Part shown: positions 25,739 through 33,904 of the stretch, piece by piece | How positions within the stretch are numbered: the first letter of the stretch is position 1 | Layout: the number at the start of each line of letters is the position of its first letter | From: an uncultured Chloroflexota bacterium | Lineage (GTDB): Bacteria; Chloroflexota; Anaerolineae; Anaerolineales; Anaerolineaceae | Assembly (NCBI GenBank): GCA_902791025.1 | Contig: CADATZ010000025.1 | Span: forward strand, 1-47,343 | DNA: 47,343 bases | Reading direction: 5' to 3' | The notes under the pieces: generated by a model | What the model saw: the letters and a program-made list of their open reading frames with translations, nothing else | Databases searched by the model: none | What the model was told of the DNA's origin: nothing | Program-made: the position numbers and the translations under genes

Positions 25739-26476
25739 TCAAACTTTCGGCATCCACTCCCGGATCGCCGCAAGCACCTGATCCAGATGATGATCGTAGC
25801 AATGGGTATCATTCGGGATCATCACCAGGCGGGCATCGTGATAAGCCTTTGCCGCCTCTTCCGAACAGCGGAAGGGAACAGCCTCATCGGTGTCGGAATG
25901 GATCAGCAGCACCGGTCCGTCATAACGGGCGATGGCATCCTCCACATGGATCATCTGCGCAACACGAAGGTAATTCCCGCTCAGAGTCCTGCCGCCGGAT
26001 TCAGCAAATTCCTCCGGGATGTGATTCGGATCAAACGAAACGCCCAGCAGTTCGCCCCGCCGTGCCATTTCCGGGATCATCGTCGCCGGGGCCAGAGGGA
26101 TCAATCCGCGGATATACTCATGCTTGAGCGCTGCCGCCAGCATCACCAGCAGCCCGCCCTGCGAATGTCCGCAGAGATAGAGGTCCGTGACAAAGGGCAG
26201 GGACCGCGCGTAATCAATGACGGTTATCGCGTTGGATATCCATTTCATCAGCGTGTGATCGTGAAAAGTCCCGTCACTCTTCCCATGACCATACATGTCT
26301 ACACGCAAGGTGGCGTATCCCAGCTCGTTCATGGTTCGGGACACCCCCTCGATGTGAGGTTCGTCACTATACCCGGTGAACCCGTGGATCACGATCACCA
26401 GCGGGCAGCGCTCCGCATTCCCCGCCGGCATATCCAAAGTGGCCTGAAGCCGAATCTTGTCATCGTATATATACAT
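25739..26476 (-). CDS. alpha/beta hydrolase (cinnamoyl/feruloyl-esterase-like)
   Basis: The 245-residue cytoplasmic-type hydrolase has no signal peptide. The nucleophile elbow is LCGHSQGG, the oxyanion region is IHGFTGYSDEP, the acid is in IHSDTDEAVPF, and the catalytic His is in NDTHCYDHH. The order and length are those of small esterases related to the LJ0536 cinnamoyl esterase. The exact substrate is open. It is monocistronic, and palindromic repeats lie on both sides. Confidence 0.85.
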   Translation of the reverse strand: MYIYDDKIRLQATLDMPAGNAERCPLVIVIHGFTGYSDEPHIEGVSRTMNELGYATLRVDMYGHGKSDGTFHDHTLMKWISNAITVIDYARSLPFVTDLYLCGHSQGGLLVMLAAALKHEYIRGLIPLAPATMIPEMARRGELLGVSFDPNHIPEEFAESGGRTLSGNYLRVAQMIHVEDAIARYDGPVLLIHSDTDEAVPFRCSEEAAKAYHDARLVMIPNDTHCYDHHLDQVLAAIREWMPKV

Positions 26477-26517
26477 GGTTTTTCCTTATCTAAACTTTGA
26501 AGCAACTTTTCAAACCA

Positions 26518-26583
26518 GAGCACGTGGGGACCAGTATCTTGTGTCGCGAAGCCGACACAAGCGTGCCTGTCCCCATGTGCGTC
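26518..26583. repeat. palindromic repeat type A
   Basis: The hairpin has GAGCACGTGGGGACCAGTAT on one arm and GCGTGCCTGTCCCCATGTGC on the other. Central GTGTCG/CGACAC pairs around the loop CGAAGC or similar. The right flank carries the outer arm CTCTGAACAGTTAC. Confidence 0.85.
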
Positions 26584-26612
26584 AGTTCGGGCTCTGAACA
26601 GTTACAACGACT

Positions 26613-27137
26613 TTATTCGATCCAATCCACGGAGCCGGTTTCGATGTCATAGACCGCACCGCGCACGTCGATCCCGGTAAATTCCGGATGATCGGCAAAT
26701 TCCTTGCGGATCCGCGTCACACCATGACGCACATTCAGCCGGACCGCTTCCAGCGGATCACGTTCCTCCCCGACTGCTTCCAGGATGTCTTCTGTAATAT
26801 AAGAGATAAAGCCATTCCCGTGACCGCTCAGCGCCGCATCCACCGCGCCGCAGTGCGTGTGTCCCAGCATGATGATGAGAGAGCAGTCCAGATGGGCGGC
26901 CGCATATTCAATGCTCCCCAGCTGGTGATTGTCCAAAACGTTTCCCGCCACCCGGATCACAAAAAGCTCCCCGATCGTGGCAGAGAAAATCTGCTCCGGG
27001 ATCACCCGCGAGTCTGAACAGCAAATCACGATCGCGTGCGGATGCTGTCCGTTCTTCGCGGTATCTACCAGAAGCTCTCTGTCAATACGCCCCAGATACC
27101 TTTGGTTCCCTTCATTCAGTTTCTCAATCGTTCCCAT
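26613..27137 (-). CDS. beta-type carbonic anhydrase
   Basis: The 174-residue protein has zinc ligands Cys40, His93 and Cys96 (ICCSDSRVIPE and LGHTHCGAVDA), with the Asp42-Arg44 dyad. The VIRVAGNVLD strand is also typical. It interconverts CO2 and bicarbonate in the cytoplasm. The size and spacing are those of small clade beta enzymes in anaerobes. The gene stands alone, between a type A repeat and the other palindrome family at 27204-27313. Confidence 0.93.
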   Translation of the reverse strand: MGTIEKLNEGNQRYLGRIDRELLVDTAKNGQHPHAIVICCSDSRVIPEQIFSATIGELFVIRVAGNVLDNHQLGSIEYAAAHLDCSLIIMLGHTHCGAVDAALSGHGNGFISYITEDILEAVGEERDPLEAVRLNVRHGVTRIRKEFADHPEFTGIDVRGAVYDIETGSVDWIE

Positions 27138-27203
27138 CAGTGAATTCCCCTCGTACCGTCAATATTCTTTCATTATAATCCGAATTTCATTACGATCAAA
27201 GCG

Positions 27204-27313
27204 AGGGGTTGGACCTTCAGGTCCATCCCCGCCATCTTGCCGGCGGGTGATCCTTTTGTTACGCTCATCCCTGTCCAAGTCGGCGGGGAGGAACCTGAAG
27301 GTTCCACCCCTCT
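27204..27313. repeat. palindrome family C, copy 1
   Basis: Outer arms GAGGGGTTGGACCTTCAGG and CCTGAAGGTTCCACCCCTC pair over about 19 bases with few mismatches. An inner GCCGGCGGG and a GGCGGGGAGG segment add further pairing. A degraded relative is at 43714-43810. The spacer holds no other gene. Confidence 0.7.
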
Positions 27314-27376
27314 TGAAATGAATCGTAAGGGCGCTTGCGGAAACGAGACTGAAATTGTATAATTTACCACAAGGAT

Positions 27377-27871
27377 ATGGAATACACACATCATTACAAC
27401 TCTCCGTTGGGGAACATCCTGATCGCATCGGACGGCAGTGCCATCACCGGGCTGTGGTTTGAGGGACAGAAATACTTTGCCGCGGCACTGGGCCCGGAAC
27501 ATGAAGAACGGTTCCTGCCAATATTCACACAAACAGAGCGCTGGCTCGACCTCTATTTCAGCGGCAGAGCGCCGGATTTCACCCCGCCGCTGCGGTGGAA
27601 AGCGACCTCCTTCCGCGGGATCGTCTGGGAGATCCTGCTGACGATCCCCTATGGCAAAACCATGACCTACGGGGAAATCGCAGCAAAAACAGCCGCGCGA
27701 AAAGGCATTAGCACCATGTCTGCCCAGGCCGTCGGCGGAGCGGTCGGACACAATCCGATCGCGCTCATTGTCCCCTGCCACCGCGTGATCGGTGCCGACG
27801 GAAGCCTCACAGGCTATGCCGGCGGTCTGGAAAGAAAGCGAAAACTGCTGGAATTAGAAAAAGTTGTTTGA
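27377..27871 (+). CDS. ogt: methylated-DNA--protein-cysteine methyltransferase
   Basis: The 164-residue protein removes O6-alkyl groups from guanine by transfer to Cys134 in the PCHRVIG motif. The upstream helix-turn-helix SAQAVGGAVGHNPIAL supplies the arginine-finger region, here Gly-Gly-Ala instead of the usual RAVGxA order (AQAVGGAVG). The N-terminal beta domain is complete. It is the usual length for single-domain Ogt. The stop is followed by a degenerate heptamer array. Confidence 0.93.
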   Translation: MEYTHHYNSPLGNILIASDGSAITGLWFEGQKYFAAALGPEHEERFLPIFTQTERWLDLYFSGRAPDFTPPLRWKATSFRGIVWEILLTIPYGKTMTYGEIAAKTAARKGISTMSAQAVGGAVGHNPIALIVPCHRVIGADGSLTGYAGGLERKRKLLELEKVV

Positions 27872-27918
27872 GAGCACCGGTGCTCACGCAAAGACAGCCG
27901 AAATACACCGATTTCGGC

Positions 27919-27981
27919 TCACTATCCCCTATATCCTATCCCCTGACCACTGGCCACTGACCCCTGAATCCTGGCCCCTAT
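27919..27981 (-). repeat. degenerate 7-bp tandem repeat, locus 2 (nine units)
   Basis: Read on the plus strand the units run TCACTAT, CCCCTAT, ATCCTAT and so on, nine in a row without a gap. The complement is of the WTAGGGG/TCAGGGG type. The stop codon (TAG) of the gene at 27978-29069 lies inside the array's last unit. Confidence 0.85.
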
Positions 27982-29069
27982 TTCCGCTTCTTCTTCCTCT
28001 TCTCCCGCAGGGCCTTGCGGGTTTCCGCAGGTGGGCCATATCTGGACTGGATCGCTTCCCGTTCGACCCGTGCAGTATAGCGCAGCCATCGATCATGGAG
28101 TGTATCGCTATCCTCTTTCGGAATTGTCAGAAGCGCTGTCTGATCGTTTCGTTTCATCGCGTCTTCGATCAGGATCTTCCGGGCTTCCGCCTCGGTCAGC
28201 GATTCCGGGATGCGTTCCGGCTCCCGCGGTTTGCTGAGTTCTTCTGCCTGTTTCCGCAAGGCTTCCGCGTTTTTCCGCTTCACCAGGGCCACATCTTCTT
28301 TATCAAGTCCAAAAGGTTTTATTAATCCAAATCCGCCTGTCATCCGTGCAGCCTGCCGATCCAGACGTTCCGCTTGTTTCAGCAGACGCTCTTTTTCTTT
28401 TTGGATCTGCTCTGCTTCCCTGGCTGATTCTTTTTCCGATTTCACCATCTCACGGGCGATCGAGCCGTTGAGCGGCAGAGCAGCGGGATTGATGTTCAGG
28501 CTTTTCGGCTTTTGAAGCTCGGCATTGGTGCGGGAGTCGCCTTTGAAGGTCTCGGCTTCTTCCAGCATGGAATCCACGTTGATCTTACCCTCTTTGATTT
28601 TTTGGATCTTGACCTCGGTGGCCTTCAGGCGGTTGCAGAGCACCACCCAGCGAAATTCCCAGTCCAGATAGGTCATCCCGAGAATATTGTTGTCCCGGTA
28701 GATCCCATCCAGTGCCGCGTGAGCTTTGCGGAAATGGAAGGAGGTCATGCAGACCAGTTCATGGATCCTCATGTCCTTGAGTTTTGGGAACTGGATTCCC
28801 TTCTGTTCGAGAACGGCTTTGGTGAGGCAGAAGGAACCGAGCTGTTTGATATTCTTTTCGAGTTGATTGCAGTAAATCAGGTAATTTTCGGAAAAGCGGT
28901 TGGCGGTACAGGCGTGGTAATAAACTTTCTGTGTGCCGTCCCACAAAGCTGACGCTGTTTCTTCAAACTCCAAAGGAGCGTTGCTGAATTCGGAAAATGC
29001 TTCATCACGCAATTCAGAAACCTTATTCCCGGTCAATACACCGTGATTGATGGTGGTCGTTTCCATTTT
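27978..29069 (-). CDS. hypothetical protein with a long charged coiled coil
   Basis: This 363-residue protein is of unknown family. The first half (about 1-165) is a helical domain with scattered aromatic and Cys residues. A charged Lys/Glu/Arg coiled coil follows (about 205-285: SEKESAREAEQIQKEKE). The C-terminus is extremely basic (EKRKKKRK). Start: METTTINHGV at 29069, with AGGAG nine bases upstream; the frame is open a little further. A promoter lies at 29285-29312, and the leader of about 200 bases contains a type A palindrome. The basic tail could bind nucleic acid; that is a guess. Confidence 0.7.
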   Translation of the reverse strand, partial: KMETTTINHGVLTGNKVSELRDEAFSEFSNAPLEFEETASALWDGTQKVYYHACTANRFSENYLIYCNQLEKNIKQLGSFCLTKAVLEQKGIQFPKLKDMRIHELVCMTSFHFRKAHAALDGIYRDNNILGMTYLDWEFRWVVLCNRLKATEVKIQKIKEGKINVDSMLEEAETFKGDSRTNAELQKPKSLNINPAALPLNGSIAREMVKSEKESAREAEQIQKEKERLLKQAERLDRQAARMTGGFGLIKPFGLDKEDVALVKRKNAEALRKQAEELSKPREPERIPESLTEAEARKILIEDAMKRNDQTALLTIPKEDSDTLHDRWLRYTARVEREAIQSRYGPPAETRKALREKRKKKRK

Positions 29070-29130
29070 CAGTCTGCTCCTTTCGTAATAAAGTTCAAAG
29101 TTCAAAGTTCAGATGCACCGATTCAGCCCG

Positions 29131-29196
29131 AAGCACTTGGGGTCTGGCATCTTGTGTCGCGAAGCCGACACAAGCGTGCCTGTCCCCAAGTGCGTC
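29131..29196. repeat. palindromic repeat type A, inside the leader of the 29069 gene
   Basis: Arms AGCACTTGGGGTCTGGCATC and GCGTGCCTGTCCCCAAGTGC pair. The compensating change CTTGG/CCAAG, where most copies have CATGG/CCATG, keeps the stem intact. Confidence 0.85.
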
Positions 29197-29284
29197 TCTT
29201 ATGCGGCCTTGCGGTTCTGTCCTCATGTGGGCTGGTCAGATTCTGATTTCCCTCTGACATTTTAGTATATTTATTCTTATTTAT

Positions 29285-29312
29285 ATTCTATATCATCCCA
29301 ATTATTTGTCAA
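29285..29312 (-). promoter_or_regulatory. sigma-70-type promoter for the 27978-29069 gene
   Basis: On the minus strand TTGACA (29312-29307) and TAGAAT (29290-29285) are 16 bases apart in an AT-rich patch. Confidence 0.7.
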
Positions 29313-29354
29313 TACTTAAAATAATATAATTTCTAAAATAGTGACATTTGTCAT

Positions 29355-29381
29355 GGGACAGTCGCCTTCGGCAACAGTCCC
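29355..29381. repeat. short hairpin repeat (family D), copy 1
   Basis: GGGACAGTCGCC and GGCAACAGTCCC flank TTC. The same unit in the other orientation is at 44496-44523. Confidence 0.65.
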
Positions 29382-29446
29382 GACTGAACCGAAGCGCCGC
29401 GCTGCGGGGTTTGATCAACATTTTAATTAATCAACAGGGAAAGAAT

Positions 29447-29709
29447 GACGCACATGGGGTAGAAAATAGGAGACGCACATGGGGACAGGCACGCTTGTGC
29501 GGGCTTTTCCAAGTTCATAACAGCAAGAATGATGCACGTGGGGTAGATAAATAGGAGACGCACATGGGGACAGGCACGCTTGTGCGGGCTTTTCCAAGTT
29601 CATAACAGCAAGAATGATGCACATGGGACAGATAAATAGGAGACGCACATGGGGACAGGCACACTTGTGCGGGCTTCGCCGCACAAGATGCCAGTCCCCA
29701 TGTGCTCCG
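29447..29709. repeat. tandem array of an 85-bp unit derived from the type A palindrome
   Basis: Copies of GACGCACATGGGGACAGGC begin at 29472, 29557 and 29642, exactly 85 bases apart. The first two units contain only the left half of the palindrome, then a spacer (CCAAGTTCATAACAGCAAGA). The third carries the whole hairpin. A partial unit starts at 29447. The 29070-29722 stretch holds no gene. Confidence 0.9.
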
Positions 29710-29722
29710 GGCTGAATAGATT

Positions 29723-30721
29723 TTATGCTTGGTACAGTGATATTTTGTCGATAGCGGCGAGTTCCTCATCGGAGAAGATTGGATTCTGAACAGCGGCTAT
29801 GTTTTCGAGGATCTGAGAGGGTTTCGATGCTCCGATGATGACGCTGGTGGTGATGCCATCCCGCAGGATCCAGGCGAGAGCCATCTGGGCAAGCTTCTGC
29901 CCGCGCTGCCGGGCGATCTCGTTCAGCGCCCGGATCTGTGCCAGTTTCTCTTCCGTCACGGCACTTTCTTTCAGGAACCGCCCATCGGTACGGATGCGGC
30001 TGTCCTCCGGGATACCGTTCAGATAGCGGTCCGTCAGCAGCCCCTGGGCCAGCGGACAGAAGGCCACGATCCCCTTACCCAGCTCCGCGGCAGCCTGTTT
30101 CAGTCCGTTGTTTTCGATCCCGCGGTCAAAGATATTGTAGCGGTTCTGGTTCACGACAAAAGGCACCCGCAGCTCCTCAAGGATCCGGGAGGCTTTGCGC
30201 ATCCGCTCCCCGTCATAATTGGAAAGCCCCACATAAAGCGCTTTCCCGGACCGCACCGCCTGGGCCAGAGCGCCCATCGTCTCCTCCAGCGGCGTTTCCG
30301 GGTCGGGACGGTGATGGTAGAAGATATCCACATAATCCAGCCCCATGCGCTTCAGGCTCTGATCAAGGCTCGCGAGCAGATATTTGCGGCTGCCGTGATC
30401 ACCATAGGGACCAGGCCACATATCGTACCCGGCTTTGGTGGTGATGATCAGCTCATCCCGGTAAGTACCAAGCTCTTCCCGCAGGATACGTCCGAAGTTC
30501 GTCTCCGCGCTGCCGTAAACCGGGCCATAATTATTGGCCAGGTCAAAATGGGTGACGCCATTGTCGAAAGCAGTGAAAATCAGCTGCTTCATGTTCTCAT
30601 ACGGGAAAACACTCCCGAAATTATGCCAGAGTCCCAAAGAAATCTTCGGCAGCTTCAGCCCGCTGTTCCCGCACTTGACATACGGCATTTCGCTATAACG
30701 GTTTGCATTCGCCTGATACAT
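29723..30721 (-). CDS. aldo/keto reductase, YghZ-like (L-glyceraldehyde 3-phosphate reductase type)
   Basis: The TIM-barrel oxidoreductase of 332 residues carries the AKR tetrad: Asp/Tyr in HFDLANNYGPVYGSAE, Lys in ITTKAGYDMWPGP, and His in FYHHRPDPETP. The KAGYDMWPGPYGDHGSRKYL stretch is characteristic of YghZ/GPR proteins, which reduce L-glyceraldehyde 3-phosphate and methylglyoxal with NADPH. AGGAG sits ten bases before the ATG. It is flanked by palindromic repeats on both sides and stands alone. Confidence 0.92.
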   Translation of the reverse strand: MYQANANRYSEMPYVKCGNSGLKLPKISLGLWHNFGSVFPYENMKQLIFTAFDNGVTHFDLANNYGPVYGSAETNFGRILREELGTYRDELIITTKAGYDMWPGPYGDHGSRKYLLASLDQSLKRMGLDYVDIFYHHRPDPETPLEETMGALAQAVRSGKALYVGLSNYDGERMRKASRILEELRVPFVVNQNRYNIFDRGIENNGLKQAAAELGKGIVAFCPLAQGLLTDRYLNGIPEDSRIRTDGRFLKESAVTEEKLAQIRALNEIARQRGQKLAQMALAWILRDGITTSVIIGASKPSQILENIAAVQNPIFSDEELAAIDKISLYQA

Positions 30722-30804
30722 AAATTACGCTCCTGTTTGGTCAAGATTGTTTAGCATTACTCTTAATTCTATGATAGGTTGTATAAATTGTTCAAACCCG
30801 CAGA

Positions 30805-30871
30805 GACGCACATGGGGACAGGCACACTTGTGCGGGCTTCGCCGCACAAGATGCCAGTCCCCATGTGCTCC
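30805..30871. repeat. palindromic repeat type A, near-perfect copy
   Basis: GACGCACATGGGGACAGGCA on the left and TGCCAGTCCCCATGTGCTCC on the right form the stem. The inner TTGTGCGG/CCGCACAA continues it around GCTTCG. A single-base difference separates it from the 29642 copy. Confidence 0.92.
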
Positions 30872-30881
30872 GGGCTTCGCT

Positions 30882-31160
30882 TTATTCACTAAATAAATCA
30901 CTGTGCGTACCGGTTCTTGCAGCCGTAAGAACCAATTCATTTTTATTTACAGTATAAATAAGCAGCCAGTCAGATTGAATATGACATTTCCGAAAGCCAA
31001 CATAATTGCCTGTCAGCGGATGATCTTTATATTTTGGGTCCAGAACTTTTTCCTGAAGCAGCCAATCAATCACCTGCTCCAGCAGCTGAAGATCTAATCC
31101 GCGTTTTTTTGCCAGTTTATAATCCTTTCGAAATTTTGATGTCGTTCGCAGTGTCAGCAT
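30882..31160 (-). CDS. YafQ/RelE-family mRNA interferase toxin
   Basis: The 92-residue ribosome-dependent RNase type has the catalytic residues of YafQ in place: His47, His60, Asp64, Trp65 and His86 (DHPLTG, KCHIQSDWLLIY, TGTHSDLF). The start overlaps the antitoxin stop as TAATG, so toxin translation is coupled to antitoxin translation. In type II systems the toxin cleaves mRNA on the ribosome and is silenced by the antitoxin. Confidence 0.92.
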   Translation of the reverse strand: MLTLRTTSKFRKDYKLAKKRGLDLQLLEQVIDWLLQEKVLDPKYKDHPLTGNYVGFRKCHIQSDWLLIYTVNKNELVLTAARTGTHSDLFSE

Positions 31161-31450
31161 TACTCTTTATCCAATTCATCGAACAGTTCCCGCGCTGAAT
31201 GATAAGCTTTTGCTTCCACTTTTCCGGAAAGGATATCCCGCGCTTCCTGCATTGCATCTTCTGTCTCCCGATTATAACGAGGCAGACGAACATCAAAAGG
31301 GATTCCTCCAACCAGCAGAGATTTTTCAAAGAAAATATTGACGGCTTCCGGGAGCGACATTCCCAGGCTGTTATATAAATACTCAAGATCATTTTTCTTT
31401 TGTTTATTGATCCGCATATTAAAATTCGTGTCTTTGATCAGTGTTTCCAT
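31160..31450 (-). CDS. RelB/DinJ-family antitoxin
   Basis: The 96-residue protein has an N-terminal ribbon-helix-helix (TNFNMRINKQKKNDLEYLY, about 8-26). It binds the operator and pairs with the YafQ toxin through its C-terminal part (SGKVEAKAYHSARELFDELDKE). The RHH then continues as LGMSLPEAVNIFFEKSLL. The upstream region is AT-rich with a plausible -10 (TATAAT on the minus strand at about 31524-31530). Autorepression of the pair is expected from the family. Confidence 0.92.
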   Translation of the reverse strand: METLIKDTNFNMRINKQKKNDLEYLYNSLGMSLPEAVNIFFEKSLLVGGIPFDVRLPRYNRETEDAMQEARDILSGKVEAKAYHSARELFDELDKE

Positions 31451-31776
31451 AACCTCTCCGTATTGAGATAATATATTCTAAATTGTACCGCAATGTTATT
31501 AGCATGTTGCACTTTTGCATTATATAATAGGAATTGATGAAAGATCTCTGGTATCTATTCAGCACTTCGAGTCGCAGCACACAGTACAGTTAGCCCGCTC
31601 TGTAGTGATGGGGACGGTTCCGGGGTAACCGTCCCCGTTCGCACATCTGTGCAGTCTTTTTGTGCCGGCTTCGCGGCATCAAAAAGGCAGACCAGGCGTG
31701 CTGCGCGGGATAAAAAATCCGCTGCGTGAATCGCAGCGGCCTGTTTCTTCAAAAGGAGCCGAAGCTGCCTGAGCTT
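31451..31776. other. spacer between relB and the first DUF4157 gene, with several hairpins
   Basis: There is no gene here. A hairpin GGGGACGGTT/AACCGTCCCC lies at 31610-31636. A second one pairs CTTTTTGTGCCG with CGGCATCAAAAAG at about 31655-31687. A minus-strand terminator is at 31712-31739. Some of this is degenerate palindromic repeat. Confidence 0.6.
31712..31739 (-). terminator. intrinsic terminator of the first DUF4157 gene
   Basis: On the minus strand CCGCTGCG, loop ATTCA, CGCAGCGG, then ATTTTTTA. The stem is eight perfect GC-rich pairs followed by six T. It lies 38 bases after the stop codon at 31777. Confidence 0.85.
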
Positions 31777-33651
31777 CTACTCGATTTCTCCTTCTTCTTC
31801 TTGCTTCTTCCTGTATTTTTCATAAGTGTTTTTCAGCTGATCTGTCTCAGATTGGAATAATTCCATTTGTTCCGCATCATCTACATTTCGCAATGTCGAA
31901 GCATAACTATTCGAATGATTAATTGCCATGGTGCCCTTTTCTACAGCTACCCGGTCATTAATAGATTGATTTGCTTCGAAATCGTTCCACCAATTCCGCA
32001 TTTCGTCTGGATCCATTTCACCTTTTTCGTCCATAAATTGGTCTAAACTTTGATAAAGCTGGATATCCGTTGAGGCTTTATTTGTCAATTCATAAGACTG
32101 CTGCGGTGTCAGGTTCTTTCCGCCTGCTTCTTCCCATTTCCTTCCCACATCTATTTTAATATCGGCGATTCGTTGGTTTATTCCTCTGATTAAATCCTTC
32201 ATCCGCTTTTTGTCATTGAGTGTCTTATGGAACCATTTCAAATCTTTTTTGGAAATAACGGACTTATAATTATTTCCGGCTATACTCCTTCCTGCATTAA
32301 TGGCATATAGCCTGTCCAGATCCTGCTGGAGCTGCTGTTCTTCTTCTGACATTTCCTTCGTGTCTGTCTCTTGTCCTCCGTTCAAGGCGATATTATCAAA
32401 TCGACCAAATCTGGCCTCATTGAGCGTGTCAACGAATTTTTGTCCAACATCGCCGGCCTTGAGATACATCGATACATAGGAACCATCCGGATTCTCGCTG
32501 CCGTCAGCGTTATTCGCGTTACGCGCGTTTTGAATTCGTTTGGCTTCCTCAAGAATCTTATCCTTTTCATCAGGTTCGGGATTATTCAGTTTGTCCTTTG
32601 CGTCTTGAGCCAATTTCTGCTGACCGCCCCTGGAATTGGACATGGAATTCAGAAGTTTTGAATAAATATCGTATTCCATTCCCTCATTGCTGTACGAGGC
32701 ATAAAAATTCTTTTTAGACTTCAGTAATTTTCTCTTCTCGTCCTTACCCAGGTTCTCAAATTCAAGTTCTGTCCCATCCATCGAATCACGAAAATTCACC
32801 ATATCTCTTGCGGATTTCACCAATCGGCTCTGTATTACAGAAAAAGTACCCGCGTCCGCATTCTGCTGCATATTTTTATACCATTCATAATCTCCCTTTC
32901 GGAGAAGTGGATTTTGGGGATTATTCTCCATATTTCCTCGCATCATTGCGGCCTGAATACGGTATAGGCGATCCATTTCCGTTTCTCCGGTCAAATCTCC
33001 TTGATCCAATTCAAGATCTGCATCTGCCTCCTTGGTGGAATACATGGAATTCATGCTCTCCATTTCTTGTTGCCATAAATCCATTTCTTTATTTTGTTTC
33101 GTGCCTGGACCGGGCTTTTTCTTCTTTCCGCTTTTTGCCTGCATCGGACCGGCTGCGGAGGCGGCGGAGGCGTTTGAGAGCGGCGCGGAGGCACCGCCGT
33201 AGCCCTGCGTGACGCTTTCCCCGCGGGCTGCCATCAGGCCTTCGCGGTCGGCACGGGCTTCAAGAGCGGAATCGTTCACCAGACCGCTGCCCCGGACCTC
33301 GCCCTTTGCCTGTGACGCGGCATGAGAGATCTCATGGCCCAGCAAAGCCTGACCGTGAGTGCTGGAAAAATCCAGTTTGCCCGGTGCGAAGGCGATGTTG
33401 CTGCCCTGCGTGACGGCTTCTGCTCCGGCCTCGCCCACCGCTTTGTTTTCATAGAGCTTCACGCCGGAGAGGTCCATGCCGAAAGCCCCTTCCATCTTCT
33501 CGCGCATCACCACGGGCATATCGACCTGATGCCCCAGGTTCTCCGCCATTGCACTGTTCGGAAGGGAGGTTTCCTCCCCGACGCCGGCGAAAGACTCCGC
33601 GTCCGCCGGTTTTCTGTTCTTATTTTTGGCTTGTGCGTAAGAATAACTCAT
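31777..33651 (-). CDS. DUF4157-domain protein with long helical C-terminal region
   Basis: The protein has 624 residues. The first ~175 are a DUF4157 domain with the zincin-like motif HEISH (106-110) and a possible third ligand in ALEARADREG. It is followed by GPMQAKSGKKKKPG, a basic linker. The rest is a mainly alpha-helical, highly charged region with no Cys and no recognisable enzyme motif. The next gene upstream has almost the same N-terminus but an unrelated C-terminus, which suggests interchangeable effector-like tails. No signal peptide is visible. A GAGGTG precedes the ATG. Confidence 0.78.
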   Translation of the reverse strand: MSYSYAQAKNKNRKPADAESFAGVGEETSLPNSAMAENLGHQVDMPVVMREKMEGAFGMDLSGVKLYENKAVGEAGAEAVTQGSNIAFAPGKLDFSSTHGQALLGHEISHAASQAKGEVRGSGLVNDSALEARADREGLMAARGESVTQGYGGASAPLSNASAASAAGPMQAKSGKKKKPGPGTKQNKEMDLWQQEMESMNSMYSTKEADADLELDQGDLTGETEMDRLYRIQAAMMRGNMENNPQNPLLRKGDYEWYKNMQQNADAGTFSVIQSRLVKSARDMVNFRDSMDGTELEFENLGKDEKRKLLKSKKNFYASYSNEGMEYDIYSKLLNSMSNSRGGQQKLAQDAKDKLNNPEPDEKDKILEEAKRIQNARNANNADGSENPDGSYVSMYLKAGDVGQKFVDTLNEARFGRFDNIALNGGQETDTKEMSEEEQQLQQDLDRLYAINAGRSIAGNNYKSVISKKDLKWFHKTLNDKKRMKDLIRGINQRIADIKIDVGRKWEEAGGKNLTPQQSYELTNKASTDIQLYQSLDQFMDEKGEMDPDEMRNWWNDFEANQSINDRVAVEKGTMAINHSNSYASTLRNVDDAEQMELFQSETDQLKNTYEKYRKKQEEEGEIE

Positions 33652-33701
33652 TCAACACCTCATATCTCTCAATTCGCAACTTTTCAGCCCGGAGCACATC
33701 C

Positions 33702-33816
33702 GGAGCACTTGGGGACTGGCATCTTGTGCGGCGAAGCCCGCACAAGCGTGCCTGTCCCCATGTGCGTCGCTGTGTCCCCATGTGCGTCGCTGAGGAGCTG
33801 TCCCCATGTGCGTCGC
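33702..33816. repeat. palindromic repeat type A with three extra right-arm copies
   Basis: The full hairpin runs 33702-33768 (GGAGCACTTGGGGACTGGCA to TGTCCCCATGTGCGTC). The right arm TGTCCCCATGTGCGTCGC then recurs at about 33773 and 33800. A further partial (ACATAGGGACAGG) lies at about 33874. Confidence 0.85.
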
Positions 33817-33904
33817 TGCGGTACGAAATCTTAGGCATCGCCGGGCGCGGCTATGTTCCTTTGTTCAATGCCGCACATAGGGACAGGCGAAGCTCCCGCT
33901 CTGT

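Noticed and set aside
29427..29769. Small proteins rich in CLSPCAS or RACPHVR
   Set aside because: These frames, here and at 30725, 33549, 35164 and 46825, are only translations of the palindromic repeats.
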